From Bradyrhizobium nanningense (GTDB taxonomy: Bacteria; Pseudomonadota; Alphaproteobacteria; Rhizobiales; Xanthobacteraceae): DNA of 64,000 bases. A program made the position numbers and the translations under genes. Below the pieces are notes generated by a model. It had not been told where the DNA came from. It saw only the letters and a list, made by a program, of their open reading frames with translations, and ran no database searches. Below are positions 41,226 to 51,575 of the stretch, one piece after another. The DNA lies in contig NZ_LBJC01000032.1 in assembly GCF_004114535.1 (NCBI RefSeq), positions 1 to 64,000 of the forward strand, read 5' to 3'. The first letter of the stretch is position 1. Each line of letters begins with the position of its first letter.

Positions 41226-41552
41226 ATGATCTACGAAATGCGCGTCTATCGCTGCTTGCCCGGCCGGCTGCCGGCGCTCTTGAAGCGGTTCGAGACCGCC
41301 ACGCTGAAAATCTGGGAGAAGCACGGCATCAAGCAGGCCGGGTTCTTCACGACGCTGATCGGCGAATCCAATCAGGACCTGACCTATTTCCTGGCCTGGG
41401 ACTCGCTCGCCGAGCGCGAGAAGAAGTGGGGCGCGTTCGCGACCGATCCGGACTGGATGAAGGCCCGCGCCGAGAGCGAAGCCGACGGTCAGATCGTCGC
41501 CAATATCGTCAGCCAAATCCTGACGCCAACGGCGTTCTCGGCGGTGAAGTAG
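41226..41552 (+). CDS. NIPSNAP family protein
   Basis: A 108-residue dimeric alpha/beta-barrel protein of the NIPSNAP family. It opens MIYEMRVYRCLPGRLPALL and contains FLAWDSLAEREKKWGAF, the typical ferredoxin-like pattern. Function in bacteria is unknown. It lies between pyrG and kdsA on the same strand. Confidence 0.92.
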   Translation: MIYEMRVYRCLPGRLPALLKRFETATLKIWEKHGIKQAGFFTTLIGESNQDLTYFLAWDSLAEREKKWGAFATDPDWMKARAESEADGQIVANIVSQILTPTAFSAVK

Positions 41553-41669
41553 CGATTCCCGCCGCAGCGGGGAACCCCAGCGCAACCCTGATATTCTGAC
41601 GGCCCGGACCGAATAGGGTTGATCCGACCCTTATCGCGGCTATGGTCGCGCCGAAACGAGGGATTTGCC

Positions 41670-42518
41670 TTGAGCTCTTCGCATTCAGCGGCGCCGGTCG
41701 TCACCATTGGCAGCGTCAAATTCGGCAATGACCTGCCGATCTCGGTCATTGCCGGACCCTGCCAGCTCGAAAGCCGCCAGCATGCGCTGGAGGTTGCCTC
41801 GGCGCTGAAGGAGATCGCGGCGCGGCTGAACATCGGCCTCGTCTACAAGACCTCGTTCGACAAGGCCAACCGCACCAGCGCGTCGGCGGCGCGCGGGCTG
41901 GGCCTTTCGCAGTCGCTGCCGATCTTCGCCGAAATCCGCGCCTCGCTCGGCCTGCCTGTGCTGACCGACGTGCATGAGGCCACGCAATGCGCCGAGGTCG
42001 CGCAGGCGGTGGACATCCTGCAGATACCCGCCTTCCTGTGCCGGCAGACCGATCTGCTGCTGGCTGCGGCTGCGACCGGCAAGGTCGTCAACGTCAAGAA
42101 GGGCCAGTTCCTCGCGCCCTGGGACATGGCGAATGTCGTCACCAAGATTACCAGCGCTGATAATCCCAACGTGCTCGTCACCGAGCGCGGAGCGTCCTTC
42201 GGCTACAACACGCTGGTCTCCGACATGCGCGCGCTGCCGATCCTGGCGCGCACCACCGGCGCGCCCGTCATCTTCGACGCCACCCATTCGGTGCAGCAGC
42301 CGGGCGGGAAGGGGACCTCGTCGGGTGGCGAGCGCGAATTCGTGCCGGTGCTCGCGCGTGCTGCAGTTGCGGTCGGCGTCGCCGGCGTCTTCATCGAGAC
42401 CCATCCCGATCCTGATCGCGCCCCCTCCGACGGCCCCAACATGGTGCCGCTGCGCGAGTTCGAAGGGCTGATCGCCAGGCTGATGGCGTTCGACGCGCTG
42501 GCAAAGAATCCGCGCTGA
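41670..42518 (+). CDS. kdsA: 3-deoxy-8-phosphooctulonate synthase
   Basis: A 282-residue KDO-8-phosphate synthase, which condenses PEP and arabinose-5-phosphate for lipopolysaccharide core. [16 protein letters not shown] is near residue 22, [12 protein letters not shown] follows, and [20 protein letters not shown] lies near residue 205. The TTG at 41670 is preferred because ACGAGGGA precedes it and no in-frame ATG lies near the conserved start; an earlier TTG at 41619 is the alternative. The stop codon overlaps the next ATG by 1 bp. Confidence 0.95.
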   Translation: MSSSHSAAPVVTIGSVKFGNDLPISVIAGPCQLESRQHALEVASALKEIAARLNIGLVYKTSFDKANRTSASAARGLGLSQSLPIFAEIRASLGLPVLTDVHEATQCAEVAQAVDILQIPAFLCRQTDLLLAAAATGKVVNVKKGQFLAPWDMANVVTKITSADNPNVLVTERGASFGYNTLVSDMRALPILARTTGAPVIFDATHSVQQPGGKGTSSGGEREFVPVLARAAVAVGVAGVFIETHPDPDRAPSDGPNMVPLREFEGLIARLMAFDALAKNPR

Positions 42519-43726
42519 TGCAGCAAGGCGAGCTGCGGCCGCACGATCACGGCTTGCCGACGGCGCTCTACGTCATCTCAGGGGCAAGCTTCGCCGCAGC
42601 ATTGTCGGCGCGCGCGCTCGATCCGGTGCTGCCGCACGTCGCCGAGGATTTCGGCGTCAGCATCGCCACCGCCGCGGGCTTTGCCGCAGTGTTCGCCTTC
42701 ACCTTCTCGATCATCCAGCCCATCGTCGGCGCCGCCGCCGATCTGTTCGGCAAGACGCGGCTGATGATCGGCTGCCTCGCGCTGCTCGGCCTCGCCAACA
42801 TCCTGGGCGCGCTCTCGTCCTCGTTCTCGGTTTTGTTCGCGACCCGCATCCTCGCCGGCATCGGCTCGGGCGGCGTGTTTCCGGTGGCGCTCAGCCTGAC
42901 CAGCGACCTCGTCGGGCCCGAGAAGCGCCAGGTTGCGATCAGCCGCACGCTTGCGGGGGCCATGACCGGCAATCTGCTCGGCGCCTCGGCTTCAGGTCTG
43001 ATCGGCGATTTCCTCGGCTGGCGCGGTGTGCTGGCGGTGCTCGGGGGGCTCGTGATCGTGGCGTCGATTGCGGTCGCGGCCGGCTTTCGTGGCGCCAAGG
43101 TCAAGCACCCGCCGAAGACGAGCCTGTCGGCGCTGAAGGCCGGCTATCGCACCATCTTCACCAACCCGAATGCCTATGTTTGTTATTCGGCGGTGTTCAT
43201 CGAAGGCTGCTGCGTGCTCGGCCTGTTTCCCTACGTCGCCTCATTTCTGTTCGAGCTCGGCCAGACCTCGCTCTCGATCGCCGGTGTGGTCATCGCAGGC
43301 TTTGCGGTCGGCGGCCTGTTCTACACGCTGACGGTGTCGCGCCTGCTGCCGTGGCTCGGCGTGAAGGGAATGATGATCGCCGGCATGACGCTGGTCGCCT
43401 CGCAGCTCGTCGCCGTGGCCTTCGGCCCGCGCTGGGAGATTCAGGCGCTGAACCTCGTCGTCATGGGCTGGGGATTCTATATTGCCCATGGCTGTCTTCA
43501 GGTGTTCGCAAGCGAACTCTCGATTGGGGCGCGGGCGACGGCGCTGTCGCTGCATTCGTTCTTCTTCTTCATGGGGCAGACCGTGGGACCGCTCGCCTAC
43601 GGCTTCGGGCTCGAACACGCTGGCAAGCTCCCGACCCTGTTTGCCAGCGCCGCGGTCATGGTCGTGCTGGGCCTTGTCTGTGCCCGGCTGCTCAAGCCGC
43701 GGGCACCCTCCGACGCGCGCACCTGA
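42518..43726 (+). CDS. MFS transporter (AraJ-like efflux type)
   Basis: A 402-residue major facilitator with 12 hydrophobic helices. The loop after TM2 is AAADLFGKTRLMIG and RILAGIGSGGVFPVALSL is in TM4. Start and stop of the neighbouring kdsA overlap by 1 bp, so the two are coupled. The substrate is unknown; the family includes sugar and drug exporters. The last 150 bp of this gene occur a second time at 48004-48154, marking the right edge of the AraC-BVMO-hydrolase block. Confidence 0.93.
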   Translation: MQQGELRPHDHGLPTALYVISGASFAAALSARALDPVLPHVAEDFGVSIATAAGFAAVFAFTFSIIQPIVGAAADLFGKTRLMIGCLALLGLANILGALSSSFSVLFATRILAGIGSGGVFPVALSLTSDLVGPEKRQVAISRTLAGAMTGNLLGASASGLIGDFLGWRGVLAVLGGLVIVASIAVAAGFRGAKVKHPPKTSLSALKAGYRTIFTNPNAYVCYSAVFIEGCCVLGLFPYVASFLFELGQTSLSIAGVVIAGFAVGGLFYTLTVSRLLPWLGVKGMMIAGMTLVASQLVAVAFGPRWEIQALNLVVMGWGFYIAHGCLQVFASELSIGARATALSLHSFFFFMGQTVGPLAYGFGLEHAGKLPTLFASAAVMVVLGLVCARLLKPRAPSDART

Positions 43727-43728
43727 CG
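43578..43728 (+). repeat. Direct repeat R1, copy 1 (3' end of the MFS gene)
   Basis: These 151 bp match 48004-48154 without gaps; by eye about 8 bases differ (about 95% identity). Similarity stops within a few bases of the MFS stop codon. Confidence 0.95.
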
Positions 43729-43778
43729 GACGGCGATACGATGCAGTCCGGTTGGATCGCTGGACTCGGTGGAGGAGG

Positions 43779-44666
43779 CTAGCTCACGCAGTTCTTGCGA
43801 TACTCGGCCGGCGTGACGTTCATGTGTCTGCGGAAAATCCGATTGAGATGGCTTTGATCGGAAAATCCGCTCAAGAGCGCAATTTCCTTCAACGCGAGCC
43901 GATCCTTGCGCAGATGTTGGCGGGCGCGCTCCACCTTGCGGCTCAGGACATAGGCATGCGGCCGCATGCCATAGTGCACCTGGAACTTGCGCGCGAACTG
44001 CACCGGCGAGCAGTTGCAGATATTGGCCAGCTCCTCGAGCGTGATGTTCCTGGAGATGTTCTGTTCGACATAGTCCTCGATCAGCCTTGCATGGGCTGGC
44101 CTGAAGCGCCCCTGCGGACAGGGCAGCTTGAATTCCACCGAGGCATATTTTCGCAAGATGTGCACGCTCGCCTGAAGCGCCAGCGCATCGTAGCAGAGCC
44201 GGCCGCCCGGACCGCCTTCGGACACTTCCTGCACCATCCGGTCGCCGATCCAGGTCAGCACCGGATCTTCGATTCTGAGCAGATCGTGGAGTTCGACGCT
44301 TCCTGAGTCGCGGTCGAATGCCTCGCTCGCGGTCTTCGTCATCAGGCTCGGCGAGATGTAGAAATGGCTGACTTCGAGGTCATTGCTCCAGCGCCAGTTC
44401 GAAGGCTCCGCACGTGTCAGCAGGGTTGTGACACCACGTCCAACGTGATCCTGCTTCCAGGCGCCGGTCACACGGCGGTTCATCGACGTTGTGCCTTCGC
44501 GATAGACGACGATCAGGAAGTTCTCCGACGGCGGCACCCAAATGTCGGACGGCGCATAGCGGAAGACGCGCAGCCGAAAGTCAGTGTTGCCCACCGCGGA
44601 ACTGTCCAGCATCAATTGGCCGGGAGCGTAGCGTGGCAGCTCCTCGACCGTGATGAATTGGCCCAT
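43779..44666 (-). CDS. AraC-family transcriptional regulator
   Basis: A 295-residue activator. The C-terminal two-helix-turn-helix domain covers about residues 195-295: NITLEELANICNCSPVQFAR is the first and LALKEIALLSGFSDQSHLNR the second, followed by FRRHMNVTPAEYRKN. The N-terminal effector domain resembles the AraC-binding-like type (Trp-rich, beta). It is divergent from the BVMO-hydrolase operon and probably activates it. It lies just right of the MFS gene 3' end within the bracketed accessory block. Confidence 0.93.
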   Translation of the reverse strand: MGQFITVEELPRYAPGQLMLDSSAVGNTDFRLRVFRYAPSDIWVPPSENFLIVVYREGTTSMNRRVTGAWKQDHVGRGVTTLLTRAEPSNWRWSNDLEVSHFYISPSLMTKTASEAFDRDSGSVELHDLLRIEDPVLTWIGDRMVQEVSEGGPGGRLCYDALALQASVHILRKYASVEFKLPCPQGRFRPAHARLIEDYVEQNISRNITLEELANICNCSPVQFARKFQVHYGMRPHAYVLSRKVERARQHLRKDRLALKEIALLSGFSDQSHLNRIFRRHMNVTPAEYRKNCVS

Positions 44667-44981
44667 CGCGCGAGACTCCTTCCCCGAATTCTAAGGCGCG
44701 GTTGACCGCTTCTGCTTCTCATTGGCCGAACGGCGGAGACGAGCATAAGCCGGTTTTGCCATTTGCCAAGCGAGCCGTGTTGCTGAACTGCAGTACCGGC
44801 AAGAGAGCGTGCGGCTTCGTTCAAAGAAATGTCCGATTTGTTCAAGCTCCAGCCGCCGGAATACTCATAGCTTTCCCCCAATCCCGTACTGACGGGATCA
44901 ACAATGACGCGCTGCACCACCATCCGATCGTATGACGGGTGGGGAAGGTCGTGCGCACTCAAAACCATCGAGGAGGAAAAA
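44667..44981. promoter_or_regulatory. Divergent control region of the AraC regulator and BVMO operon
   Basis: About 315 bp, lower in GC than the flanks, between the two divergent starts. It contains the inverted repeat ATCCCGT-ACTG-ACGGGAT at 44881-44898, and the BVMO ribosome binding site GAGGAGG lies just before 44982. A short open frame from 44702 has no supporting features. Confidence 0.5.
44881..44898. promoter_or_regulatory. Inverted repeat upstream of the BVMO gene
   Basis: ATCCCGT (44881-44887) and ACGGGAT (44892-44898) are exact reverse complements around 4 bp. It sits 84 bp upstream of the BVMO start. It could be a regulator site or an mRNA hairpin. AraC proteins usually bind direct repeats, so its partner is uncertain. 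Confidence 0.35.
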
Positions 44982-46621
44982 ATGGCGGAAGCGCTGACCA
45001 AATCCAACGGAAGCAACGGTTCGCATGGAACCGCGAGGCTCGATGCCGTGATTGTCGGAGCCGGCGTCGCCGGGCTCTACCAACTCTATCGTCTGCGCGA
45101 GCAGGGATTGAGCGTCAGGGGATCGACGCCGCGTCGGGCGTCGGGGGCACCTGGTATTGGAATCGATATCCCGGCGCGCGCTTCGACTCCGAGGCCTACA
45201 TCTATCAGTATCTCTTCTCAGAGGAGCTCTACAAGGGTTGGAGCTGGAGCGAGAAGTTTCCGGGCCAGCCCGAAATCGAACGCTGGATGAATTACGTCGC
45301 CGACCGTCTCGATCTGCGCAAGGACATCCAGTTCAGCACGACGGTCGAGAGCGCGCATTTCAACGAGGCCACGCAGCGCTGGCTGGTCACGACCGACCGG
45401 GGTGACGTGATCGACACCCAGTTTCTAGTCACCTGCTGCGGCATGCTGTCGGCTCCCTACGTTCCGTTTCCGGGGCAGGAGACTTTCAAGGGGCAGTTGT
45501 TCCATACGGCGCGCTGGCCGAAGCAGCCTGTCGACCTCGCAGGCAAGCGCGTCGGAGTTATCGGCAACGGTGCGACCGGCATCCAGGTCATCCAGACGAT
45601 CGCCGGCGATGTCGGCCATCTCAAGGTGTTCATCCGCACGCCGCAGTACATCATCCCGATGAAGAATCCGAAATTTGGAGCCGCGGATGTCGAGGACTAC
45701 AAGGCGAGATTCAAGTCGCTCACCGAACGCCTGCCGCGCACCTTCACCGGCTTTGAATACGACTTCGAGCACGCCTGGGCAGACCTCACGCCGGAGCGCC
45801 GCCGCGCGGTCATCGAGGCTTGCTGGAATGACGGTTCCCTGAAGCTATGGATATCCTCGTTCGCCGAGCTGTTCTTCGACCCGGAGGTCAATGCCGAGAT
45901 CTCCGCATTCGTGCGCGGGAAGATGCGCGAGCGGCTCGGGGATCCGAAACTGTGCGAAGCGTTGATTCCCGCCGAATATGGGTTCGGAACGCACCGTGTA
46001 CCTCTCGAGCAGAACTTCCTCGAGGTCTTCCATCGTCCCAACGTCGAGATCGTCAGCGTCAAGAGCAATCCGATCGATCGCGTAACGCCCACGGGTATTC
46101 AGACCGCTGACGGTACGGTCCATGAGCTGGATGTCATTATCCTTGCAACCGGCTTCGACGCCGGCACCGGTGCCTTGACGCGCATCGATATCAGGGGCCG
46201 CGGCGGCCGATCGCTGAGGGAGGACTGGGGCAGCGACATCCGCACCACGATGGGCCTGCAGGTTCACGGCTATCCCAACCTGTTCACGACCGCCGTTCCG
46301 CTCGCACCGTCGGCCGCGCTGTGCAACATGACCACGTGCCTGCAGCAGCAGGTCGAATGGATCGATGACTGCATCAAGTACATGCGCAGCAAGGATCTGA
46401 AGGTGGTCGAGCCGACAAAGGACGCCCAGGACGGCTGGGTGGCCCATCACGACGAGATCGCGAACGCGACGCTGATCGCGAAAACCAATTCCTGGTACCT
46501 GGGCTCGAACGTCGAAGGCAAGCCGCGCCGTGTCCTGTCGTATTGCGGCGGCGTCGGCGCGTATCGGCAGAAGTGCGACGAGGTCGCGGTGAACGGTTAC
46601 GAGGGCTTCGCGATGCAATGA
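44982..46621 (+). pseudogene. Baeyer-Villiger flavin monooxygenase, frameshifted
   Basis: The frame from 44982 encodes the start and FAD-binding GxGxxG (AVIVGAGVAGLYQLYRLREQ) as far as LSVR, then goes off-family. From 45122 the -1 frame gives IDAASGVGGTWYWNRYPGAR and the rest of the protein to 46621. This includes the BVMO fingerprint FKGQLFHTARWP and the NADP-binding VGVIGNGATGIQ. One base missing in the GGGG run at 45118-45121 explains it; repaired, the protein is about 546 residues, normal for cyclohexanone-type BVMOs that turn ketones into esters or lactones. It may be a real mutation or a base-calling error. A serine hydrolase follows 57 bp downstream. Confidence 0.85.
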
Positions 46622-46677
46622 GCGCTCGCCACGCGAGCATCGACCACATCAATCAATTCAGCACGGGAGGGAAGATC

Positions 46678-47871
46678 ATGATCATGAATTTTGGCGCGAC
46701 GGCAGATGCCGTTCTCGACGGCGTCGTCACATCCACACCGCGCGTGCCCGGCGTTGTTGCAATGGTGACGGACCGCCGGCGCAACATCTATGAAGGCGCG
46801 GCCGGCAAACGCCGTCTCGATCAGACGGCGGACATGACCACCGACAGCGTCTTTGCCATTTTCTCCACGACCAAGGCGATTACCGGCACGGCCGTTCTGC
46901 AACTCGTCGAGGAGGGCAAGCTCGATCTCGATGCGCCCGCGAAGCGCTACGCGAACGAGATCGGAGAGCTGCAGGTGATCGAGGGCTTCGATGCGGCGGG
47001 TGAGCCAATCCTGCGTGCACCGAAGCGCGATATTACCACGCGCATGCTGATGACCCACACGGCGGGCCTGAGCTACGATTTCATCAACCACACCTATAAC
47101 CGACTGGCCCAGGAGAAGGGGCAGCCCAACGTGATCACCGCGACCAAGGCCTGCCTGATGACCCCGCTGCTGTTCGATCCCGGCGAGCGCTGGGACTATG
47201 GGACAAATCTCGACTGGTGCGGCCAGATCGTCGAGGCCATCACGGGCAAGCGACTCGGTGAAGTCTTCAAGACGCGCATCTTCGAACCGCTCGGGATCAA
47301 GGACATGACCTTCGAGCTGACCGACGCGATGCGCCAGAAACTGGCCGGCATCCACGCGCGAAACGCCGACGGGTCGCTGACGCCGATGGATTTCGAGCTT
47401 CCGGCAAAGCCCGAAGTCCATATGGGCGGCCACGGCCTGTACGGCACGGTCGGCGACTACATGCGTTTCATCCGCATGTGGCTGAATGACGGGGCTGGCG
47501 AGCACGGGCGCGTGCTGAAAGCCGAAACCGTGCGGATGGCGGAGAAGAACCATCTGGGCGACAGGAAGGTAACGCCGATCACGGGTGTCATCCCGTCGCT
47601 GTGCAACGACGCGGAATTCTTTCCGGGCCAATCCAAATCCTGGGCGCTGAGCTTCATGGTCAACGACGAGGAAGCCCCGACGGGACGTCCCGCCGGCGCG
47701 CTGGGCTGGGCCGGGCTGGCCAACCTGTTCTACTGGATCGATCGGCAGAACAACGTCGGCGGGTTCTGGGCCACCCAGATTCTGCCCTTCGGCGATCCGA
47801 CATCGTTCATCGGCTATATGAACTTCGAGACGGCGTTCTACCAGAGCCTGAGGCAGCGCTTGGCGAGCTAG
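46678..47871 (+). CDS. Serine hydrolase of the beta-lactamase/esterase (EstB-like) family
   Basis: A 397-residue class C beta-lactamase-like hydrolase. The nucleophile motif SxxK is STTK near residue 63 ([15 protein letters not shown]), the YxN-like motif is [10 protein letters not shown] near residue 178, and [13 protein letters not shown] is a family hallmark. Such enzymes are mostly esterases. As the partner of a Baeyer-Villiger monooxygenase it could hydrolyse the ester or lactone formed. The start at 46678 (ATGATCATG) has GGGAGGGAAG upstream; 46684 is an alternative. No export signal. Confidence 0.92.
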   Translation: MIMNFGATADAVLDGVVTSTPRVPGVVAMVTDRRRNIYEGAAGKRRLDQTADMTTDSVFAIFSTTKAITGTAVLQLVEEGKLDLDAPAKRYANEIGELQVIEGFDAAGEPILRAPKRDITTRMLMTHTAGLSYDFINHTYNRLAQEKGQPNVITATKACLMTPLLFDPGERWDYGTNLDWCGQIVEAITGKRLGEVFKTRIFEPLGIKDMTFELTDAMRQKLAGIHARNADGSLTPMDFELPAKPEVHMGGHGLYGTVGDYMRFIRMWLNDGAGEHGRVLKAETVRMAEKNHLGDRKVTPITGVIPSLCNDAEFFPGQSKSWALSFMVNDEEAPTGRPAGALGWAGLANLFYWIDRQNNVGGFWATQILPFGDPTSFIGYMNFETAFYQSLRQRLAS

Positions 47872-47953
47872 GACCATGATGCGAGAGCGACCTCGTCGCT
47901 GTCGACCGAGGCCGTTTCTCTCGATGGTCAAACGTGACCGAGCTAGGCCCTGA

Positions 47954-48003
47954 CCCCGCCCGCGATACGGCGCGACGCCTTGCTCGGGCACCCACAGGCC
48001 CTT
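47954..48003 (-). pseudogene. queF 3'-end remnant (repeat R2, copy 1)
   Basis: These 50 bp match 48485-48534, the last codons of queF, with one mismatch and in the same orientation. Upstream queF sequence is absent; at 48003/48004 it is joined directly to the MFS gene remnant. It is part of the scar at the right edge of the BVMO block. Confidence 0.92.
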
Positions 48004-48154
48004 AGACCGTGGGACCGCTCGCCTACGGCTTCGGGCTCCAGCACGCCGGCAAGGTTCCAACCCTGTTTGCCAGCGCCGCGGTCATGGTCGTGCTCGGCCT
48101 TGTCTGTGCCCGGCTGCTCAAGCCGCGGGCACCCTCCGACGCGCGTACCTGACG
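48004..48154 (+). pseudogene. MFS transporter 3'-end remnant (repeat R1, copy 2)
   Basis: An ungapped copy of 43578-43728 (about 95% identity), ending at the same stop codon. It has no start and no upstream coding part. It encodes the last ~49 residues of the transporter (TVGPLAYGFGLQHAGK and following) and is not expected to be functional. This copy is followed by the small secreted protein gene and queF, which suggests it marks the original downstream neighbourhood of the MFS gene. Confidence 0.93.
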
Positions 48155-48216
48155 AAGGCGCGCCGGACCCCTGCAACTCAATCGGACGCCCTGCCTTCGG
48201 CGTGCTACAGCCAGGG

Positions 48217-48432
48217 ATGACAAAGTTTCTGATCGCCGCGCTGCTCGCCATTGCTCCGGTCGCCGCGCAGACGTCTCAAGCACAGCCCAAGCCACCCGTA
48301 ACGGATCGCGAGCAGGTGCAAGCTGACCGCGCGAAAGCGGCTGCCGAGGACAAGAACGCGCCGACCACGCGTCCATGGGACAGAGATGCCAGCGGCAAAC
48401 GTCCCTGGGAAAGGTCATCCATCTCCAAGTAG
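48217..48432 (+). CDS. Small exported hypothetical protein (71 aa)
   Basis: The N-terminus TKFLIAALLAIAPVAA is a clear signal peptide with cleavage near residue 18. The mature part is about 50 residues, charged, with a duplicated RPWDR / RPWER motif. The start at 48217 is preceded by CAGGG at short spacing. No known family. It lies between the MFS remnant and queF (convergent with queF). Confidence 0.6.
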   Translation: MTKFLIAALLAIAPVAAQTSQAQPKPPVTDREQVQADRAKAAAEDKNAPTTRPWDRDASGKRPWERSSISK

Positions 48433-48480
48433 CACGGCGCGAGTCGTGACCGGGTTCGCGCGCTTCGCTATTCGTCGATC

Positions 48481-48942
48481 TCAGCCCCGCCCGCGATAGG
48501 GCGCGACGCCTTGCTCGGGCACCCACAGGCCCTTCGGCACGCGGCCGGTCTGCCAGAACACGTCGATCGGAATGCCGCCGCGCGGATACCAATAGCCGCC
48601 GATGCGCAAGAATTTCGGCTTGATCTCTCTCGCGATGCGCTTGCCGATCATCACGGTACAGTCCTCGTGGAAGGCACCATGGTTGCGGAAGCTCGCGATG
48701 TAGAGTTTGAGCGATTTCGACTCCAGCAGCCACGCACCTGGCGCGTAGTCGATCATCAGATGCGCGAAATCCGGTTGGCCCGTGACCGGACAAAGTGAGG
48801 TGAATTCCGGCACGGTGAAGCGCACCAGATAGTCGGTGCCCTTTTGCGGATTGGGCACGCGGTCGAGCTGAGCGTCTTCCGGTGTGTGCGGCCACTCGAC
48901 CGCACGGCCGAGCTGGAGGGATTTCTTCGCCATCGTCGTCAC
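48481..48942 (-). CDS. queF: NADPH-dependent 7-cyano-7-deazaguanine reductase
   Basis: A 153-residue unimodular QueF reducing preQ0 to preQ1 in queuosine biosynthesis. The catalytic Cys is in [10 protein letters not shown] near residue 52, the family motif ESKSLKLY near residue 75, and NHGAFHED follows. An alternative start lies at 48933 (MAKKS). The last 50 bp are duplicated at 47954-48003. No other queuosine gene is in the window. Confidence 0.97.
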   Translation of the reverse strand: MTTMAKKSLQLGRAVEWPHTPEDAQLDRVPNPQKGTDYLVRFTVPEFTSLCPVTGQPDFAHLMIDYAPGAWLLESKSLKLYIASFRNHGAFHEDCTVMIGKRIAREIKPKFLRIGGYWYPRGGIPIDVFWQTGRVPKGLWVPEQGVAPYRGRG

Positions 48943-48950
48943 ATCCTGTG

Positions 48951-49019
48951 GAGCATGATCCGGACCCGGAGGGCCGCGTTAGCGCAAAGTGGGCACCGGT
49001 TTTCCGAAAGATCATGCTC
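48951..49019. repeat. Bradyrhizobium-type intergenic palindromic element
   Basis: Outer arms GAGCATGATC (48951-48960) and GATCATGCTC are inverted, with CCGGA / TCCG inside. The sequence style (GCATGATC with CGGTTTTCCGAA) is that of intergenic repeats scattered through Bradyrhizobium and related genomes. It is next to a second hairpin at 49032-49058. Confidence 0.65.
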
Positions 49020-49031
49020 AGTCAAAAACAG

Positions 49032-49058
49032 CTAGAGCGCGATAAGATCGCGCTCTAG
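49032..49058. repeat. Perfect hairpin, 12-bp stem
   Basis: 49032-49043 and 49047-49058 are exact reverse complements with a 3-nt loop (AAG). It lies between queF and the end of the Vgb-like gene. It has no T-run and is probably the second half of the composite repeat at 48951. Confidence 0.7.
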
Positions 49059-49091
49059 AGGATGCCGGGATGGACGCAAATGCCGCGGCCG

Positions 49092-50069
49092 TCAACCGGC
49101 GGCGATCGTCTGGATCATGACAATGCGATCGTTACCGGACTCGCAGCCCCAGAGCTCACCCGCTCGTCCGTCGAGCTGGCGCACATTGGCATTGGCCTTG
49201 TCGCTGGCGAACGCGTTGAACGTCTCGGTCGAAGGATCGAAGCGGACGATGGCGTTGGCGGAGAAATCGCTCAGCCAGACCTTGTCCTTGTCGTCGACAT
49301 AGACCGCGTAGGGGCGGGGGCGCTCGCCCGGCAGCTTCCACGTCTTCCACGACCCATCGGCGGGATCGTGCACCGAGACATGGCCGCTGTTCCATTCGCT
49401 GACCCAGATCCGGCTTTTCGAGTCCGACCACACGCGCCGTGAGCCCTGGCCCGGGGTCGGTGGCTCGACGATGCTGGCATTGCCGGTCGCACGGTCGATC
49501 CTTGCGATATGGCTGCCGGCGAGCGAGGCGTACCAGACATCGCCCTTGGGGGTGACCGTGATGCCGTACGGGCCGACGCCCTTGGGCGCCCTGAACACCT
49601 TCATGTCGCCAGACGTCGGCGCGAGGCGGCCGTAATAGCCGGACTGGCCGGTGAACCAGTAGGTGCCTTCCTTGTCGAACACGCCGGTGTTGAGATTGGC
49701 GGCAGCGAACTTTTCGGGCAGGCGGAACAGCATGACCGCGAGGTCGGACGGATCGACCCGCGCGATGGCGTTCTGGCCGCCCTCGGCGATCCAGGGCGCG
49801 CCGTCGGGGCCGATGGTCACGCCATGCGGAGCCGCGCCCTGACCGAGGCTGACCGTCTTGAAATGGCCATCGCGGGGATCGAGCCTGCCGAGCAGGCCCT
49901 TGCCCTGCGCCGTGAACCAGACCGAGCCGTCAGGGGCGGGGGCCAGATCGTGCAGGCCGATGCCGGCACTGATTTGGAAGTATTTTGTCCGGAACGGGCT
50001 CTCCTGGGCAAAACCTGGGCGGGCCGCCAGCAGGGCGGCGCTCGAGGCGAGAAACTGGCGGCGATTCAT
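49092..50069 (-). CDS. Vgb-like beta-propeller lyase/hydrolase (virginiamycin B lyase family)
   Basis: A 325-residue exported protein. The signal begins MNRRQFLASSAALLAARPGFA, Tat-like (RRQF). The body consists of repeated WFT/WIA/WYA/WVS-type blades (GSVWFTAQGKGLLGRLD, APWIAEGGQNAIARVD, DVWYASLAGSHIARID) of a seven-bladed propeller as in Vgb. Vgb opens streptogramin B rings, but most family members have unknown function. The start at 50069 replaces a longer frame without a signal peptide. Divergent from eno. Confidence 0.88.
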   Translation of the reverse strand: MNRRQFLASSAALLAARPGFAQESPFRTKYFQISAGIGLHDLAPAPDGSVWFTAQGKGLLGRLDPRDGHFKTVSLGQGAAPHGVTIGPDGAPWIAEGGQNAIARVDPSDLAVMLFRLPEKFAAANLNTGVFDKEGTYWFTGQSGYYGRLAPTSGDMKVFRAPKGVGPYGITVTPKGDVWYASLAGSHIARIDRATGNASIVEPPTPGQGSRRVWSDSKSRIWVSEWNSGHVSVHDPADGSWKTWKLPGERPRPYAVYVDDKDKVWLSDFSANAIVRFDPSTETFNAFASDKANANVRQLDGRAGELWGCESGNDRIVMIQTIAAG

Positions 50070-50223
50070 GGCGTTACCCCGACTGTTTGGGATTGAGGAT
50101 GGACGCACGGATCTGGTCCTCAAACCTAATCCTGGGGACTTCACGCGTCAGTCGAAGCCCGCCGTCCAAGCGTTCACATTTGCTTGCGGCCCGTGTAAGA
50201 CCCGCGGCACCGATCAGCCCTAA

Positions 50224-51525
<1,302 letters not shown>

Positions 51526-51575
51526 GCCAGCGTCACCGCGCGAGGCGCGAAAAACGAAGACAGGGGAGGACCGAC

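Noticed and set aside
43578-48154. Classical att sites of an integrated element
   Set aside because: The direct repeats could suggest attL/attR, but no integrase lies between them, and the presence of a second fragment from queF fits illegitimate joining better.
46597-49015. Minus-strand open frames covering the serine hydrolase and the scar region
   Set aside because: They run through coding sequence of other genes; the frame at 48023-49015 crosses queF in the wrong frame and includes the duplicated remnants.
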